Assembly (NCBI GenBank): GCA_964601355.1
Contig: CAZRNB010000044.1
Location: forward strand, 1 to 21,424
Length of the DNA: 21,424 bases
Direction of reading: 5' to 3'
From: CAZRNB01 sp964601355
GTDB taxonomy: Bacteria > Planctomycetota > Phycisphaerae > Sedimentisphaerales > Anaerobacaceae
Part shown: positions 14,759-21,424 of the stretch, one piece after another
How positions within the stretch are numbered: position 1 is the first letter of the stretch
How the letters are laid out: each line of letters starts with the position of its first letter
The notes under the pieces: model-generated
Databases searched by the model: none
Seen by the model: the letters and a program-made list of their open reading frames with translations, nothing else
Told to the model about the DNA's origin: nothing
Translations under genes and position numbers: made by a program

Positions 14759-15808
14759 ATGAAGACAGAACTATTAAATTATAACCTTCCTAAGGAGCTG
14801 ATTGCCCAGCAGCCTCAGGCTATTCGCAGCGACTCACGATTAATAGTGCTAAACCGCAATAGTGACGAGCTCATCGACAGTAAATTTAACAAGCTTGGCG
14901 ATTTCCTCCGGGCCAGCGATTGTTTGGTTCTAAACGATACAAAAGTCTTGCCTGCTCGGTTCTTTGCCCGTCGCGATAGCGGTGCAAAACTTGAAGGATT
15001 GTTTCTGACCGAAGATAGGCCCGGCATCTGGGATATAATGCTCAAAGCTGCCCGTAGAATAAGGCCCGGAGAGTATATCCATCTAAAAGACAAGGCAAAG
15101 GCCGATTTTTGTAGAGCAGAAGTGTTAGAGAAAAAAAACGATGGAACGTGTACGCTGAAGGTTGAAACAATTGCAGAAACCAAAGCCGTCTTAAGCCGGA
15201 TAGGCTTTCCGCCTCTGCCGCCTTATATTAAGCGTGACGATGACCCGCTGGCCGCAGCAGCGGACAGCCAACGTTATCAAACAGTTTATGCTCGCAAACC
15301 CGGCGCCGTTGCCGCTCCGACAGCCGGGCTGCATTTTACAGACCAGCTTATCGAGCATCTGAAACAAGCAGGCATCTGCTTTGCATATTTGACACTGCAT
15401 ATAGGGATGGGAACATTTAAACCTATAACGACGGAAAATGTCGAGGATTTTCAAATCCACAAAGAGCAATTCAGCATAGATGAAGAAAACGCCCGTATAA
15501 TAAACGAAGCTAAAAATAAAGGTGGTCGAATAATCCCCGTCGGCACAACCTCAACACGTGTCCTTGAGACAATCGCATACAATTCACAAATTAAAGCAGT
15601 AACCGGCTCAACAGAACTTTTTATAACGCCGAGCTATAAATTTAAAATCACCGATGCAATGATAACCAATTTCCACCTGCCGAAATCTACTTTGTTAGCT
15701 CTGGTGGCAGCCTTTGCCGGCTTAGAGAAAATCCTTGCTGCTTACAAACACGCTGTTGAAGAACGCTACAGATTTTTCTCCTACGGTGATGCAATGCTGA
15801 TTATTTGA
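14759..15808 (+). CDS. queA: S-adenosylmethionine:tRNA ribosyltransferase-isomerase
   Basis: Transfers and rearranges the ribosyl part of S-adenosylmethionine onto 7-aminomethyl-7-deazaguanine in tRNA, making epoxyqueuosine. The 349 residues match the family length. Visible motifs include the opening YNLPKELIAQQP, LVLNDTKVLPARFFARR, GAVAAPTAGLHFT, LHIGMGTFKPI, and TTSTRVLE near the active site. The end (FFSYGDAMLI) is also standard. The ribosome site is weak (CGGG just ahead of the ATG). No other queuosine gene is nearby. Confidence 0.95.
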   Translation: MKTELLNYNLPKELIAQQPQAIRSDSRLIVLNRNSDELIDSKFNKLGDFLRASDCLVLNDTKVLPARFFARRDSGAKLEGLFLTEDRPGIWDIMLKAARRIRPGEYIHLKDKAKADFCRAEVLEKKNDGTCTLKVETIAETKAVLSRIGFPPLPPYIKRDDDPLAAAADSQRYQTVYARKPGAVAAPTAGLHFTDQLIEHLKQAGICFAYLTLHIGMGTFKPITTENVEDFQIHKEQFSIDEENARIINEAKNKGGRIIPVGTTSTRVLETIAYNSQIKAVTGSTELFITPSYKFKITDAMITNFHLPKSTLLALVAAFAGLEKILAAYKHAVEERYRFFSYGDAMLII

Positions 15809-15841
15809 TACTCAACTCTACTAAATCTCAACCTTTGGTGC

Positions 15842-15880
15842 AAAAATAGACCTTTCTATTTTGTTGGACCTATTTTTTTT
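15842..15880 (+). terminator. Possible weak terminator after queA
   Basis: AAAATAGA (15843-15850) and TCTATTTT (15855-15862) form an 8-bp A/T-only stem with loop CCTT, and a run of eight T's ends at 15880. The distance between stem and T-run (about 10 bases) and the lack of GC make this uncertain. Confidence 0.35.
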
Positions 15881-15974
15881 AATTCGATTAAGTCACAGTA
15901 CTATCTTTTCGATAATTCTATTAAATGGGGCTTATTCAACCAAAATTCAAAAACAACTTTTGAAAGGATAATTT

Positions 15975-16712
15975 ATGCTTTGTACCTGTCCCAGTGGAAA
16001 AAATGAGCCTAATTACCAACCATTGCCATCGTCTGGTCCTCTTAAGCAGATGTCAAATTATAGATTGGAAAGGCTTAAAGCCAGGATCAAATCTCAAAAT
16101 TTTTTAGCGCCAATATATTGCTACATTATGACCAGTATACAAAATGGTGACAATACTCTTCAACATATTGGTTCTGGTCCAAATTGGCAGGGAGGAATAA
16201 TCACACTGTGCACCTGTAAACACCTCATGCGGACCTTCCGCACCATCGAAGATTGGCCAGGGACATGGGTTGCTGGATTTTCCAATATACGTGCTGGTGA
16301 TGGGAAAAATGTTCTTATATATCTAATGCGTGTCGAGCATGCTTTCGAATCTCATTATGATCTGTGGCACGCGTTACCATCACGAGTTAGATTAGCCAAA
16401 GCAACAGACACAAACACGCTCGGAGATGTTTACAAGCCATTAGGAGCAGACACACAAGAAGACCCATTTAATATTTGTAGGTATCACCAACCACACCCAT
16501 CACATAAGCGTAAGTACGAAATGATCAAGGACATTAATTATCGGAGGAATGATAATCATAGAGCTGCCTTGCTTGTAGGTGATGTGAAATACAGCTTTAT
16601 ATGGGATCAATGCAAGATCACTTTCAAAGATAACATTGGACGTGGACAAAGAAAGTTAACTCTGGGGGAGTTTTTGGGTCTTCTTCGCGAGGCTAAACAA
16701 AGAAAACAATAG
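15975..16712 (+). CDS. Probable Nmad2-like (nucleotide modification associated) protein
   Basis: The 245-residue product has no enzyme signature I can name with certainty. From about residue 44 it resembles the nucleotide-modification-associated domain 2 (Nmad2) pattern: an opening strand IYCYIMTS, then GPNWQGGIITLCTCKHLMR (like the family's PN-GG-TL--CKP-IR), DWPGTWVAGFSN (like VGDWVIGTGS), a LIYLMRVEHAFESHYDLW strand-helix step, LGDVYKP, and near the end a strand-rich RAALLVGDVKYSFIW. Nmad proteins are proposed to act in systems that make or recognise modified nucleotides, often in phage or defence settings. AAAGGA lies 6 bases ahead of the ATG. The gene appears more AT-rich than its neighbours, which would fit transfer. 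No modification or restriction gene is adjacent. The match is from memory of motifs and needs a profile search. Confidence 0.5.
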   Translation: MLCTCPSGKNEPNYQPLPSSGPLKQMSNYRLERLKARIKSQNFLAPIYCYIMTSIQNGDNTLQHIGSGPNWQGGIITLCTCKHLMRTFRTIEDWPGTWVAGFSNIRAGDGKNVLIYLMRVEHAFESHYDLWHALPSRVRLAKATDTNTLGDVYKPLGADTQEDPFNICRYHQPHPSHKRKYEMIKDINYRRNDNHRAALLVGDVKYSFIWDQCKITFKDNIGRGQRKLTLGEFLGLLREAKQRKQ

Positions 16713-16776
16713 AAAAGAAAGGTTATACCCGACTTGACGAGGGAGATTTTGAGCCCAGCTCGTATTCCTGCTTTAC

Positions 16777-16995
16777 CTATGCTGATAGACTTTGTATCTT
16801 GGTAGGTAGTTTACTTAGCACAAGTTTCTTTAGCTCAAGTTTTTTACTGGCATTGTCAATATCGATGCCGACAAGATTGCCATTCACGTCATAGTCAAGA
16901 ACAATACCTTCAGAAACTTCTTTGCTTGCTACACTTGTTCTTTCTGCCAAATCAATATATAAAGAATCTGTTTCAGGATAATAGTTTAATTTCAT
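16777..16995 (-). CDS. DUF2283 domain protein
   Basis: A 72-residue protein matching DUF2283 throughout: MKLNYYPETDSLYIDLAER, then SKEVSEGIVLDYDVNGNLVGIDI and the closing NASKKLELKKL. This is a small beta-rich family of unknown function, often found beside small toxin-like genes such as DUF4258; none is visible here. There is no signal peptide. The ribosome site is indistinct (AAGGC about 7 bases ahead of the start). Confidence 0.85.
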   Translation of the reverse strand: MKLNYYPETDSLYIDLAERTSVASKEVSEGIVLDYDVNGNLVGIDIDNASKKLELKKLVLSKLPTKIQSLSA

Positions 16996-17109
16996 ATAAG
17001 CCTTAAAGATATATTACCACTGAAACGGCTGAAATAACAGACTCAAGATGAGTGATTTTTTCCAAGAAATATCCATAAATGATTATTCAACAATCAGATA
17101 ACGACGAAT

Positions 17110-17217
17110 GTCATTCCCGCCCCTGCCTTCGCAGGGGTAAACTTGTCCCCGCAAAAGCGGGGAGCGGGAATCCACTGTTACGATGTGTAAATGGATACCC
17201 GCCTGCGCGGGTATGAC
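17110..17217. repeat. Compound palindromic repeat upstream of perR
   Basis: Opens with GTCATTCCCGC as at 5586 and holds three perfect hairpins: CCCCTGC/GCAGGGG (17120-17137), CCCCGC/GCGGGG (17147-17162) and ATACCCGC/GCGGGTAT (17195-17214). The gap 16996-17449 holds this repeat, an unexplained GGGGCCCCCCCC tract near 17311-17321, and the perR promoter. Confidence 0.75.
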
Positions 17218-17354
17218 AAGGTAAATCAGTCAGTTTGAGTAACAGAGAAAAGTGGGGGAACAATCTGGTTGCTTATAGGCACGCCACCGACAAAAAGTTA
17301 AGAAAGGTGGGGCCCCCCCCTACATGAAAAATTAAAAAAAAATAAAACTTTTTA

Positions 17355-17393
17355 TTGCAAATAGGAGTAAATCCTATATAGTATTGAATACTA
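17355..17393 (+). promoter_or_regulatory. Promoter and Fur/PerR-type operator for the oxygen-stress cluster
   Basis: TTGCAA (17355-17360), 16 bases, TATAGT (17377-17382). A perfect 7-1-7 palindrome, TAGTATT-G-AATACTA (17379-17393), covers the -10 and start region, the geometry of Fur-family boxes. A second palindrome, ATAGGA/TCCTAT (17361-17377), fills the spacer. PerR-like binding here would repress its own operon. Confidence 0.6.
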
Positions 17394-17449
17394 ATGTTTT
17401 AGAGAATTGTTTAAACCAGCTTGTGCTTGGATAAGGAATATGAGCCGGC

Positions 17450-17896
17450 ATGAGTAAAAATGCAATAAATAAAAAGATGGATGCTTTTCAGGCGAAGTGT
17501 CGCCAGGCAGGCCTGAAAGTAACGCCGCAGCGATTGGCTGTTTATAATATTCTGCTCGGAACCAAGGAGCATCCATCGGCGGAAATGGTCTTTCAGAAGG
17601 TAAGAAAGGGCTTTCCCAGCATTTCGCTTGATACGGTCAATAGGACGTTACTGACCTTGACTGAAATTGGTATTGCATTTATTGTTGAGGGTTCAGGTGA
17701 TGCCAAGCGATTCGACGCTAATCTGGATAATCATCAGCACTTTAAATGTGTAAAGTGTAAAAGAGTTATTGATTTTTACCACAAATCGCTTAACAATATT
17801 TGTGTTCCTAAAAACATCAGCAGGAAATTTACCGTATTAAAGAAGACAGTATATTTCGAGGGCATTTGTGATTTATGTAAAGGAGCTTATAAATGA
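17450..17896 (+). CDS. perR: PerR-type Fur-family peroxide-sensing repressor
   Basis: Metal-dependent repressor that responds to peroxide by oxidation of metal-bound histidines. The 148 residues have a winged-helix N-terminal domain (TPQRLAVYNILL, then SLDTVNRTLLTL) and a C-terminal metal domain. By alignment with B. subtilis PerR the regulatory site is complete: H41, D89 (in RFDAN; Asp rather than the Fur-type Glu), H95, H97 and D108. C100/C103 and C140/C143 form the structural zinc site. It starts the oxygen-defence cluster and overlaps rubrerythrin by 4 bases. The upstream 7-1-7 palindrome suggests autoregulation. A stop directly before the ATG frame rules out a longer start. An iron-sensing Fur role is less likely given D89. 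Confidence 0.85.
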   Translation: MSKNAINKKMDAFQAKCRQAGLKVTPQRLAVYNILLGTKEHPSAEMVFQKVRKGFPSISLDTVNRTLLTLTEIGIAFIVEGSGDAKRFDANLDNHQHFKCVKCKRVIDFYHKSLNNICVPKNISRKFTVLKKTVYFEGICDLCKGAYK

Positions 17897-18465
17897 ATCT
17901 CAAGGGAACGCAGACCGAAAAGAATCTATTGACGGCCTTTGCCGGTGAATCGCAGGCGAGGAATCGTTACAGTTATTTTGCCGGCCAAGCTCGAAAAGAC
18001 GGCTTCGAGCAGATTGCTGCTATTTTCGAAGAAACCGCCAACCAGGAAAAGGAGCACGCAAAACGGGAGTTTAAGTTTCTTGAAGGCGGCGAGGTGGAGA
18101 TTACAGCGGCATTTCCGGCCGGCGTCATCGGCGATACGCTTGAGAACCTAAAAGCAGCAGCGGCAGGGGAGCATTACGAGAATACCGAGATGTACCCGGA
18201 CTTCGCCAAGATGGCGGAAGCAGAAGGATTCACTGAAATCGCTGCGGTTTTCAGGAAAATAGCCGTTGCTGAAAAGCGGCACGAGCAGAGGTATCTGGCG
18301 TTGGCAAAGAATATAAAAGAAGGCCTGGTATTTAAGCGCCCTCAAAAGGTAAGGTGGGTCTGCAGGAATTGTGGCTATGTGCATGAAGGCCTTGAGGCGC
18401 CGAAGGTTTGTCCAGCCTGCGCACATCCGCAAAGTTATTTTGAGATTGAAGGGTTGAACTATTAA
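17893..18465 (+). CDS. rbr: Rubrerythrin
   Basis: Cytoplasmic non-haem diiron peroxidase of anaerobes that reduces hydrogen peroxide with electrons from rubredoxin-type partners. The 190 residues form a four-helix ferritin-like domain with ligands E19, E52-x2-H55, E93, E96, E127 and H130, matching D. vulgaris rubrerythrin, followed by a rubredoxin domain with CRNCGY (C157, C160) and CPAC (C173, C176). AAGGAG lies inside the end of perR, and the ATG overlaps the perR stop, so the two are translationally coupled. It is the first effector gene under the PerR-type operator. Confidence 0.95.
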   Translation: MNLKGTQTEKNLLTAFAGESQARNRYSYFAGQARKDGFEQIAAIFEETANQEKEHAKREFKFLEGGEVEITAAFPAGVIGDTLENLKAAAAGEHYENTEMYPDFAKMAEAEGFTEIAAVFRKIAVAEKRHEQRYLALAKNIKEGLVFKRPQKVRWVCRNCGYVHEGLEAPKVCPACAHPQSYFEIEGLNY

Positions 18466-18492
18466 AATAAAAAATCCCGCGTAAAACGTGAA

Positions 18493-18559
18493 CCCCGTGT
18501 AAAACACGGGGCTAAATATTTTTTACATCTTTTTATTTAGCCCCCGGTTTTACCGGGGG
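18493..18559. repeat. Two hairpins between rbr and tpx
   Basis: CCCCGTGT/ACACGGGG (18493-18511, loop AAA), then CCCCCGGT/ACCGGGGG (18541-18559, loop TTT). The first is followed by CTAAATA and T's and the second is preceded by TTTAG, so they face opposite ways. A decayed piece (CCCGCGTAAAACGTG) precedes the first. The first could act as a partial terminator between perR-rbr and tpx. Confidence 0.7.
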
Positions 18560-18594
18560 TTTGAATGCTGCGGTTTTACGGCGAGGAAAACACT

Positions 18595-19110
18595 ATGAAA
18601 AAGCAAAAGCGAACAGTAACAATGAAAGGTAAGCCTTTGACTTTAGCAGGCAACGAGATAATCACCGGTCAGCCGGCGCCGGATTGTGAGGTAATCGCAA
18701 ATGATATGACGCCGGTCAATCTTTCGTCTTTCAAAGGAAAGGTGTGCATTGTCTGCTCGGTGCCGTCACTTGACACATCCGTGTGTGATATGGAAACCCG
18801 CAGGTTTAACAAGGAGGCCGGACGTCTCGGGGCGAATGTGGTCGTGCTGACAATCAGCATGGATTTACCTTTTGCACAGAAGAGGTGGTGCGGTGCTGCA
18901 GGTATCAAAAATGTGCAGACCCTTTCGGATTATCGTGATGCGTCGTTCGGCAAAGCTTATGGTGTTTTGATAAAAGAGCTGCGGCTGCTGGCCAGGGCGA
19001 TATTTGTTGTTGACAAAAAAGGCATCGTTAGGTATGTCCAAATCGTGGATGAGCTTGCTAATGAGCCGGACTATGATGCTGCACTTGAGGCTGTTGGAAA
19101 GTTGTTGTAA
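18595..19110 (+). CDS. tpx: Thiol peroxidase (Tpx-type atypical 2-Cys peroxiredoxin)
   Basis: Reduces hydrogen and organic peroxides using thioredoxin. From the ATG at 18595 there are 171 residues, the normal length; GAGG lies 8 bases upstream, while the in-frame ATG at 18565 is too close to the preceding hairpin and adds an untypical N-terminus. The peroxidatic cysteine is in PSLDTSVCD (C64) and the resolving cysteine in AQKRWCGAAGI (C99), the spacing expected for Tpx. It sits between rubrerythrin and the flavodiiron protein on the same strand, consistent with a peroxide-responsive role. Confidence 0.92.
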   Translation: MKKQKRTVTMKGKPLTLAGNEIITGQPAPDCEVIANDMTPVNLSSFKGKVCIVCSVPSLDTSVCDMETRRFNKEAGRLGANVVVLTISMDLPFAQKRWCGAAGIKNVQTLSDYRDASFGKAYGVLIKELRLLARAIFVVDKKGIVRYVQIVDELANEPDYDAALEAVGKLL

Positions 19111-19136
19111 GGGCGTCTGTTTGGAGGTTTTGTGCA

Positions 19137-20318
19137 ATGAGGCAGATAAAACCCAATATATATGCCGTTGGAGCGATTGACTGGGACAGGCGTCTGTTTG
19201 ACGAGCTGATACCGCTGCCGGATGGGACAAGCTACAACGCATATCTTATAAAGGGCAGCGAAAAAACCGCGCTGCTTGACACGGTCGATCCGACAAAGTC
19301 CGAGGTGCTGATCGGCAATCTCATTTCGCTCGGCCTTGACAGGATAGATTATATCATCTCTCATCATGCAGAGCAGGACCACTCAGGAGCGATACCGGAC
19401 ATTTTGACGCTATATCCGGATGCGAAGGTAGTGACAAATCCGAAGTGCAAGGGGATGCTGATTGATTTGCTTTGCGTCGAAGAGAACAGGTTTCTTACGG
19501 TTGATGACGGCCAAACGCTTTCTCTGGGCGATAAAACGCTGCAATTTATTTATATCCCCTGGGTGCACTGGCCGGAGACGTTTGGCACATATTTACAGCA
19601 GGACAGAATCTTTTTCCCATGCGATTTCTTCGGCTCTCATCTTGCGACGAGCAGCTTGTTCGTTGATGATCAGCCGCGGGTTTATGAAGCGGCGAAAAGA
19701 TACTATGCTGAGATAATGATGCCTTTCCGAACGGTGATTCAAAAAAATCTCGAAAAGATAAAAAATTTACAGATCGATATGATAGCGCCGAGTCACGGGC
19801 CTGTTTATGATAAGCCAAAATTTATTGTTGATGCCTACAAAGACTGGGTTGGCGATAGGGTTGAAAATGAGGTGGTTTTGGCCTACATCTCTATGCACGA
19901 CAGCACTAGAAAAATGGCAGAGTACTTTGTCGAGGCTCTTATTGAAAGAGGTATTACGGTTAAACAATTTAATCTTACGGTGACGGATATAGGCGAGCTT
20001 GCGATGGCGCTTGTAGATGCGGCGACGGTTGTTTTAGGCTCGCCAACGGTGCTCACGGGTGCACATCCGAAGGTTGCTTATGCGGCGATTCTTGCTAACG
20101 CCTTACGGCCAAAGACGAAATTCGCCTCTATCATCGGCTCATTCGGCTGGGGCGGCAGGATGGTCGAGCAGCTTTCCGGCTTGATTCCGAATTTAAAAGT
20201 CGAGCTTCTTGAGCCGGTAGTAGCGAAGGGTTATCCGAATGATGGTGATTTTGCCTCTTTGGATAAGCTTGCTGATACTATTTTGGCAAAACACAGGGAA
20301 CTAAACATTATCAAGTAA
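19137..20318 (+). CDS. fprA: Flavodiiron protein (oxygen reductase)
   Basis: Reduces O2 to water, and in some relatives NO to N2O, taking electrons from rubredoxin. The 393 residues form the class A layout: a metallo-beta-lactamase-like diiron domain, then a flavodoxin domain from about 246. Diiron ligands are complete: H77-x-E79-x-D81-H82, H144, D163 and H220. The flavin phosphate loop is in YISMHDSTRKMA (about 250-261). GGAGG lies 9 bases before the ATG. There is no fused rubredoxin or flavin reductase domain, so an external electron donor is needed. O2 reduction is the likelier role in this oxidative-stress cluster. Confidence 0.93.
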   Translation: MRQIKPNIYAVGAIDWDRRLFDELIPLPDGTSYNAYLIKGSEKTALLDTVDPTKSEVLIGNLISLGLDRIDYIISHHAEQDHSGAIPDILTLYPDAKVVTNPKCKGMLIDLLCVEENRFLTVDDGQTLSLGDKTLQFIYIPWVHWPETFGTYLQQDRIFFPCDFFGSHLATSSLFVDDQPRVYEAAKRYYAEIMMPFRTVIQKNLEKIKNLQIDMIAPSHGPVYDKPKFIVDAYKDWVGDRVENEVVLAYISMHDSTRKMAEYFVEALIERGITVKQFNLTVTDIGELAMALVDAATVVLGSPTVLTGAHPKVAYAAILANALRPKTKFASIIGSFGWGGRMVEQLSGLIPNLKVELLEPVVAKGYPNDGDFASLDKLADTILAKHRELNIIK

Positions 20319-20359
20319 CGGAAAAAAAGTAAACTGCGAAATTGTGAAAGGAAGATATT

Positions 20360-20737
20360 ATGGCTGAGAGATTGGAAGTATATAAGTGCGCGATTTGCGG
20401 CAATATTGTAGAGGTTCTTCACGGTGGTGACGGTGAGCTTGTTTGCTGCGGCCAGCCGATGGAAAATCTGATCGCCAAGACGGCTGACCAGGGCAAGGAA
20501 AAGCATGTGCCGGTTATTGAAAAGCTCAATGACGGCATAAAGGTAAAGATCGGCAGCATTCCACACCCGATGGAAGAGAAACATTACATCGAATGGATTG
20601 AGGTTATTGCCGACGGCAAGGCTTACAGGCAGTTCCTCAGCCCGGGACAGGCGCCTGAAGCGATATTCAATATCACCGCAAAGAAAATAACGGCACGTGA
20701 GCATTGTAACATTCACGGATTATGGGAGGCAAAATAA
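20360..20737 (+). CDS. dfx: Desulfoferrodoxin (superoxide reductase)
   Basis: Reduces superoxide to hydrogen peroxide without making O2. The 125 residues carry the N-terminal desulforedoxin centre I (C10, C13, C29, C30) and the catalytic centre II ligands H49, H69, H75, C116 and H119, with E47-K48 directly ahead of H49 as in D. baarsii. This is the two-iron class. AAAGGA is 7 bases from the ATG. The peroxide it makes could be removed by rubrerythrin and Tpx from the same cluster. The ferritin gene follows directly. Confidence 0.96.
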   Translation: MAERLEVYKCAICGNIVEVLHGGDGELVCCGQPMENLIAKTADQGKEKHVPVIEKLNDGIKVKIGSIPHPMEEKHYIEWIEVIADGKAYRQFLSPGQAPEAIFNITAKKITAREHCNIHGLWEAK

Positions 20738-20739
20738 CT

Positions 20740-21234
20740 ATGATCGGCAAGAAAATTGAAAAGGCACTGAATGACCAGATAAATGCGGAGCTGTACTCGG
20801 CTTATTTATACCTTTCGATGTCGGCCTATTTTGAAAGTGAAAATCTGCCGGGATTCGCAAAGTGGATGAGGGTTCAGTGGCAGGAAGAAGTGACACACGC
20901 GTTAAAAATCTACGATTATGTCAACGAACGCAACGGCAGAGTCGCATTAAAATCTGTAGATGAGCCGCCGGCCAAATGGAAATTGCCATTGGACGTCTTC
21001 GAGGCTACATATAAGCACGAGCAGGTTGTCACGGGATGTATCAATGACCTTGTCAACCTGGCAATTGCAGAAAAAGACCACGCAACGGGCGTCTTTTTGC
21101 AGTGGTTTGTCACCGAGCAGGTCGAGGAAGAAAAAAGCGCCGATGAAATCGTTCAGAAGCTAAAGTGCATATCGGATGCTCCCGGCGGGCTGTATATCCT
21201 CGATAAGGAGCTTGGCCAGCGACAATCTAAATAA
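20740..21234 (+). CDS. ftnA: Ferritin (non-haem, FtnA type)
   Basis: Oxidises and stores iron in a 24-subunit cage. From ATG 20740 there are 164 residues with a full ferroxidase centre: E17, E50, H53, E94, Q127, E130, at the same numbers as E. coli FtnA. GGGAGG (20724-20729) is placed for this ATG; an in-frame ATG at 20722 would overlap dfx but leaves no ribosome site. It closes the cluster, where storing iron would limit Fenton chemistry. It lacks the Met haem ligand pattern expected of bacterioferritin. Confidence 0.93.
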   Translation: MIGKKIEKALNDQINAELYSAYLYLSMSAYFESENLPGFAKWMRVQWQEEVTHALKIYDYVNERNGRVALKSVDEPPAKWKLPLDVFEATYKHEQVVTGCINDLVNLAIAEKDHATGVFLQWFVTEQVEEEKSADEIVQKLKCISDAPGGLYILDKELGQRQSK

Positions 21235-21310
21235 TCCTTAATCAATTAAAAAATCAAAATGAAAAATGCAAAATAAAGGAAGTTATCCAGACTTGTCGGG
21301 ATTCCACAAT

Positions 21311-21424
21311 CCTTCGACTTCGATCAGAGCCTGTCCTGAGCTTGCCGAAGGAACAGGTTTTGATTTTTGAATTTGCTTTGTAGAAAACAGGTCAGAACGT
21401 CATTTCGAGCGAGCCGAAGGCGAG
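21311..21424. repeat. Repeat elements at the window end
   Basis: CCTGTCCTGAGCTTGCCGAAGG (given here as halves CCTGTCCTGAGC and TTGCCGAAGG, 21330-21351) closes with ACAGG as an inverted end; it resembles the hemC insertion at 8680. A second element begins GTCATTTCGAGCGAGCCGAA at 21399 and runs off the window. Confidence 0.65.

Noticed and set aside
17110..17217. Possible CRISPR array from several palindromes in a row
   Set aside because: The units differ from each other, have no equal-length spacers and no cas genes nearby.
18565..18594. Earlier ATG for tpx at 18565
   Set aside because: It lacks a ribosome site, directly abuts a strong hairpin, and adds residues not typical of Tpx; 18595 has GAGG at the right distance.

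Overview
This window looks like a chromosomal segment of an anaerobic or microaerophilic, probably Gram-negative environmental bacterium with moderate GC. An anaerobe-type oxygen-defence operon, the System II cytochrome c assembly pair ResB/CcsA, a secreted 'GDWxxASNW' beta-helix-like protein, a DUF2283 protein, HepT/MntA, and many palindromic intergenic repeats together suggest a Phycisphaerae-like planctomycete. This placement is inference from gene content; no rRNA or other phylogenetic marker was examined.

Layout. (1) 1-5525, sugar metabolism: galactose mutarotase on the minus strand (last codon at the window edge), then on the plus strand a beta-class DNA methyltransferase fused to a PD-(D/E)XK-like domain, xylulokinase and a divergent xylose isomerase. 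Together galM, xylB and xylA cover mutarotation, isomerisation and phosphorylation of sugars such as xylose. (2) 5526-8215: a palindrome-rich gap, a secreted beta-helix-like protein with a good promoter, and an MntA/HepT toxin-antitoxin pair ending in an intrinsic terminator. (3) 8216-12794: hemA-hemC on the minus strand (first steps of C5-pathway tetrapyrrole synthesis), diverging from resB-ccsA (haem delivery for cytochrome c) across a nested palindrome. (4) 12791-16995: a di-haem cytochrome c peroxidase-like protein, a small unknown protein, queA (queuosine), a probable nucleotide-modification-associated (Nmad2-like) protein and a DUF2283 protein. (5) 17355-21234: an oxygen and iron stress cluster, perR-rbr-tpx-fprA-dfx-ftn, headed by a promoter whose -10 is overlapped by a perfect 7-1-7 palindrome.

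A second theme is repeats. At least three kinds of short palindromic element fill the gaps, and some have entered coding sequence: hemC appears to carry one in-frame internal insertion and a repeat-encoded C-terminus, and hemA also ends in repeat-like sequence. A family of hairpins with different but still paired stems lies at 7393, 9235, 9263, 18493 and 18541.

The most interesting points are the repeat invasion of hemC, the covarying hairpin family, the xylose isomerase with an apparent Asp-to-His change at a metal ligand, the Nmad2-like orphan, and the compact PerR-type operon. I do not see a clearly new multi-gene system.
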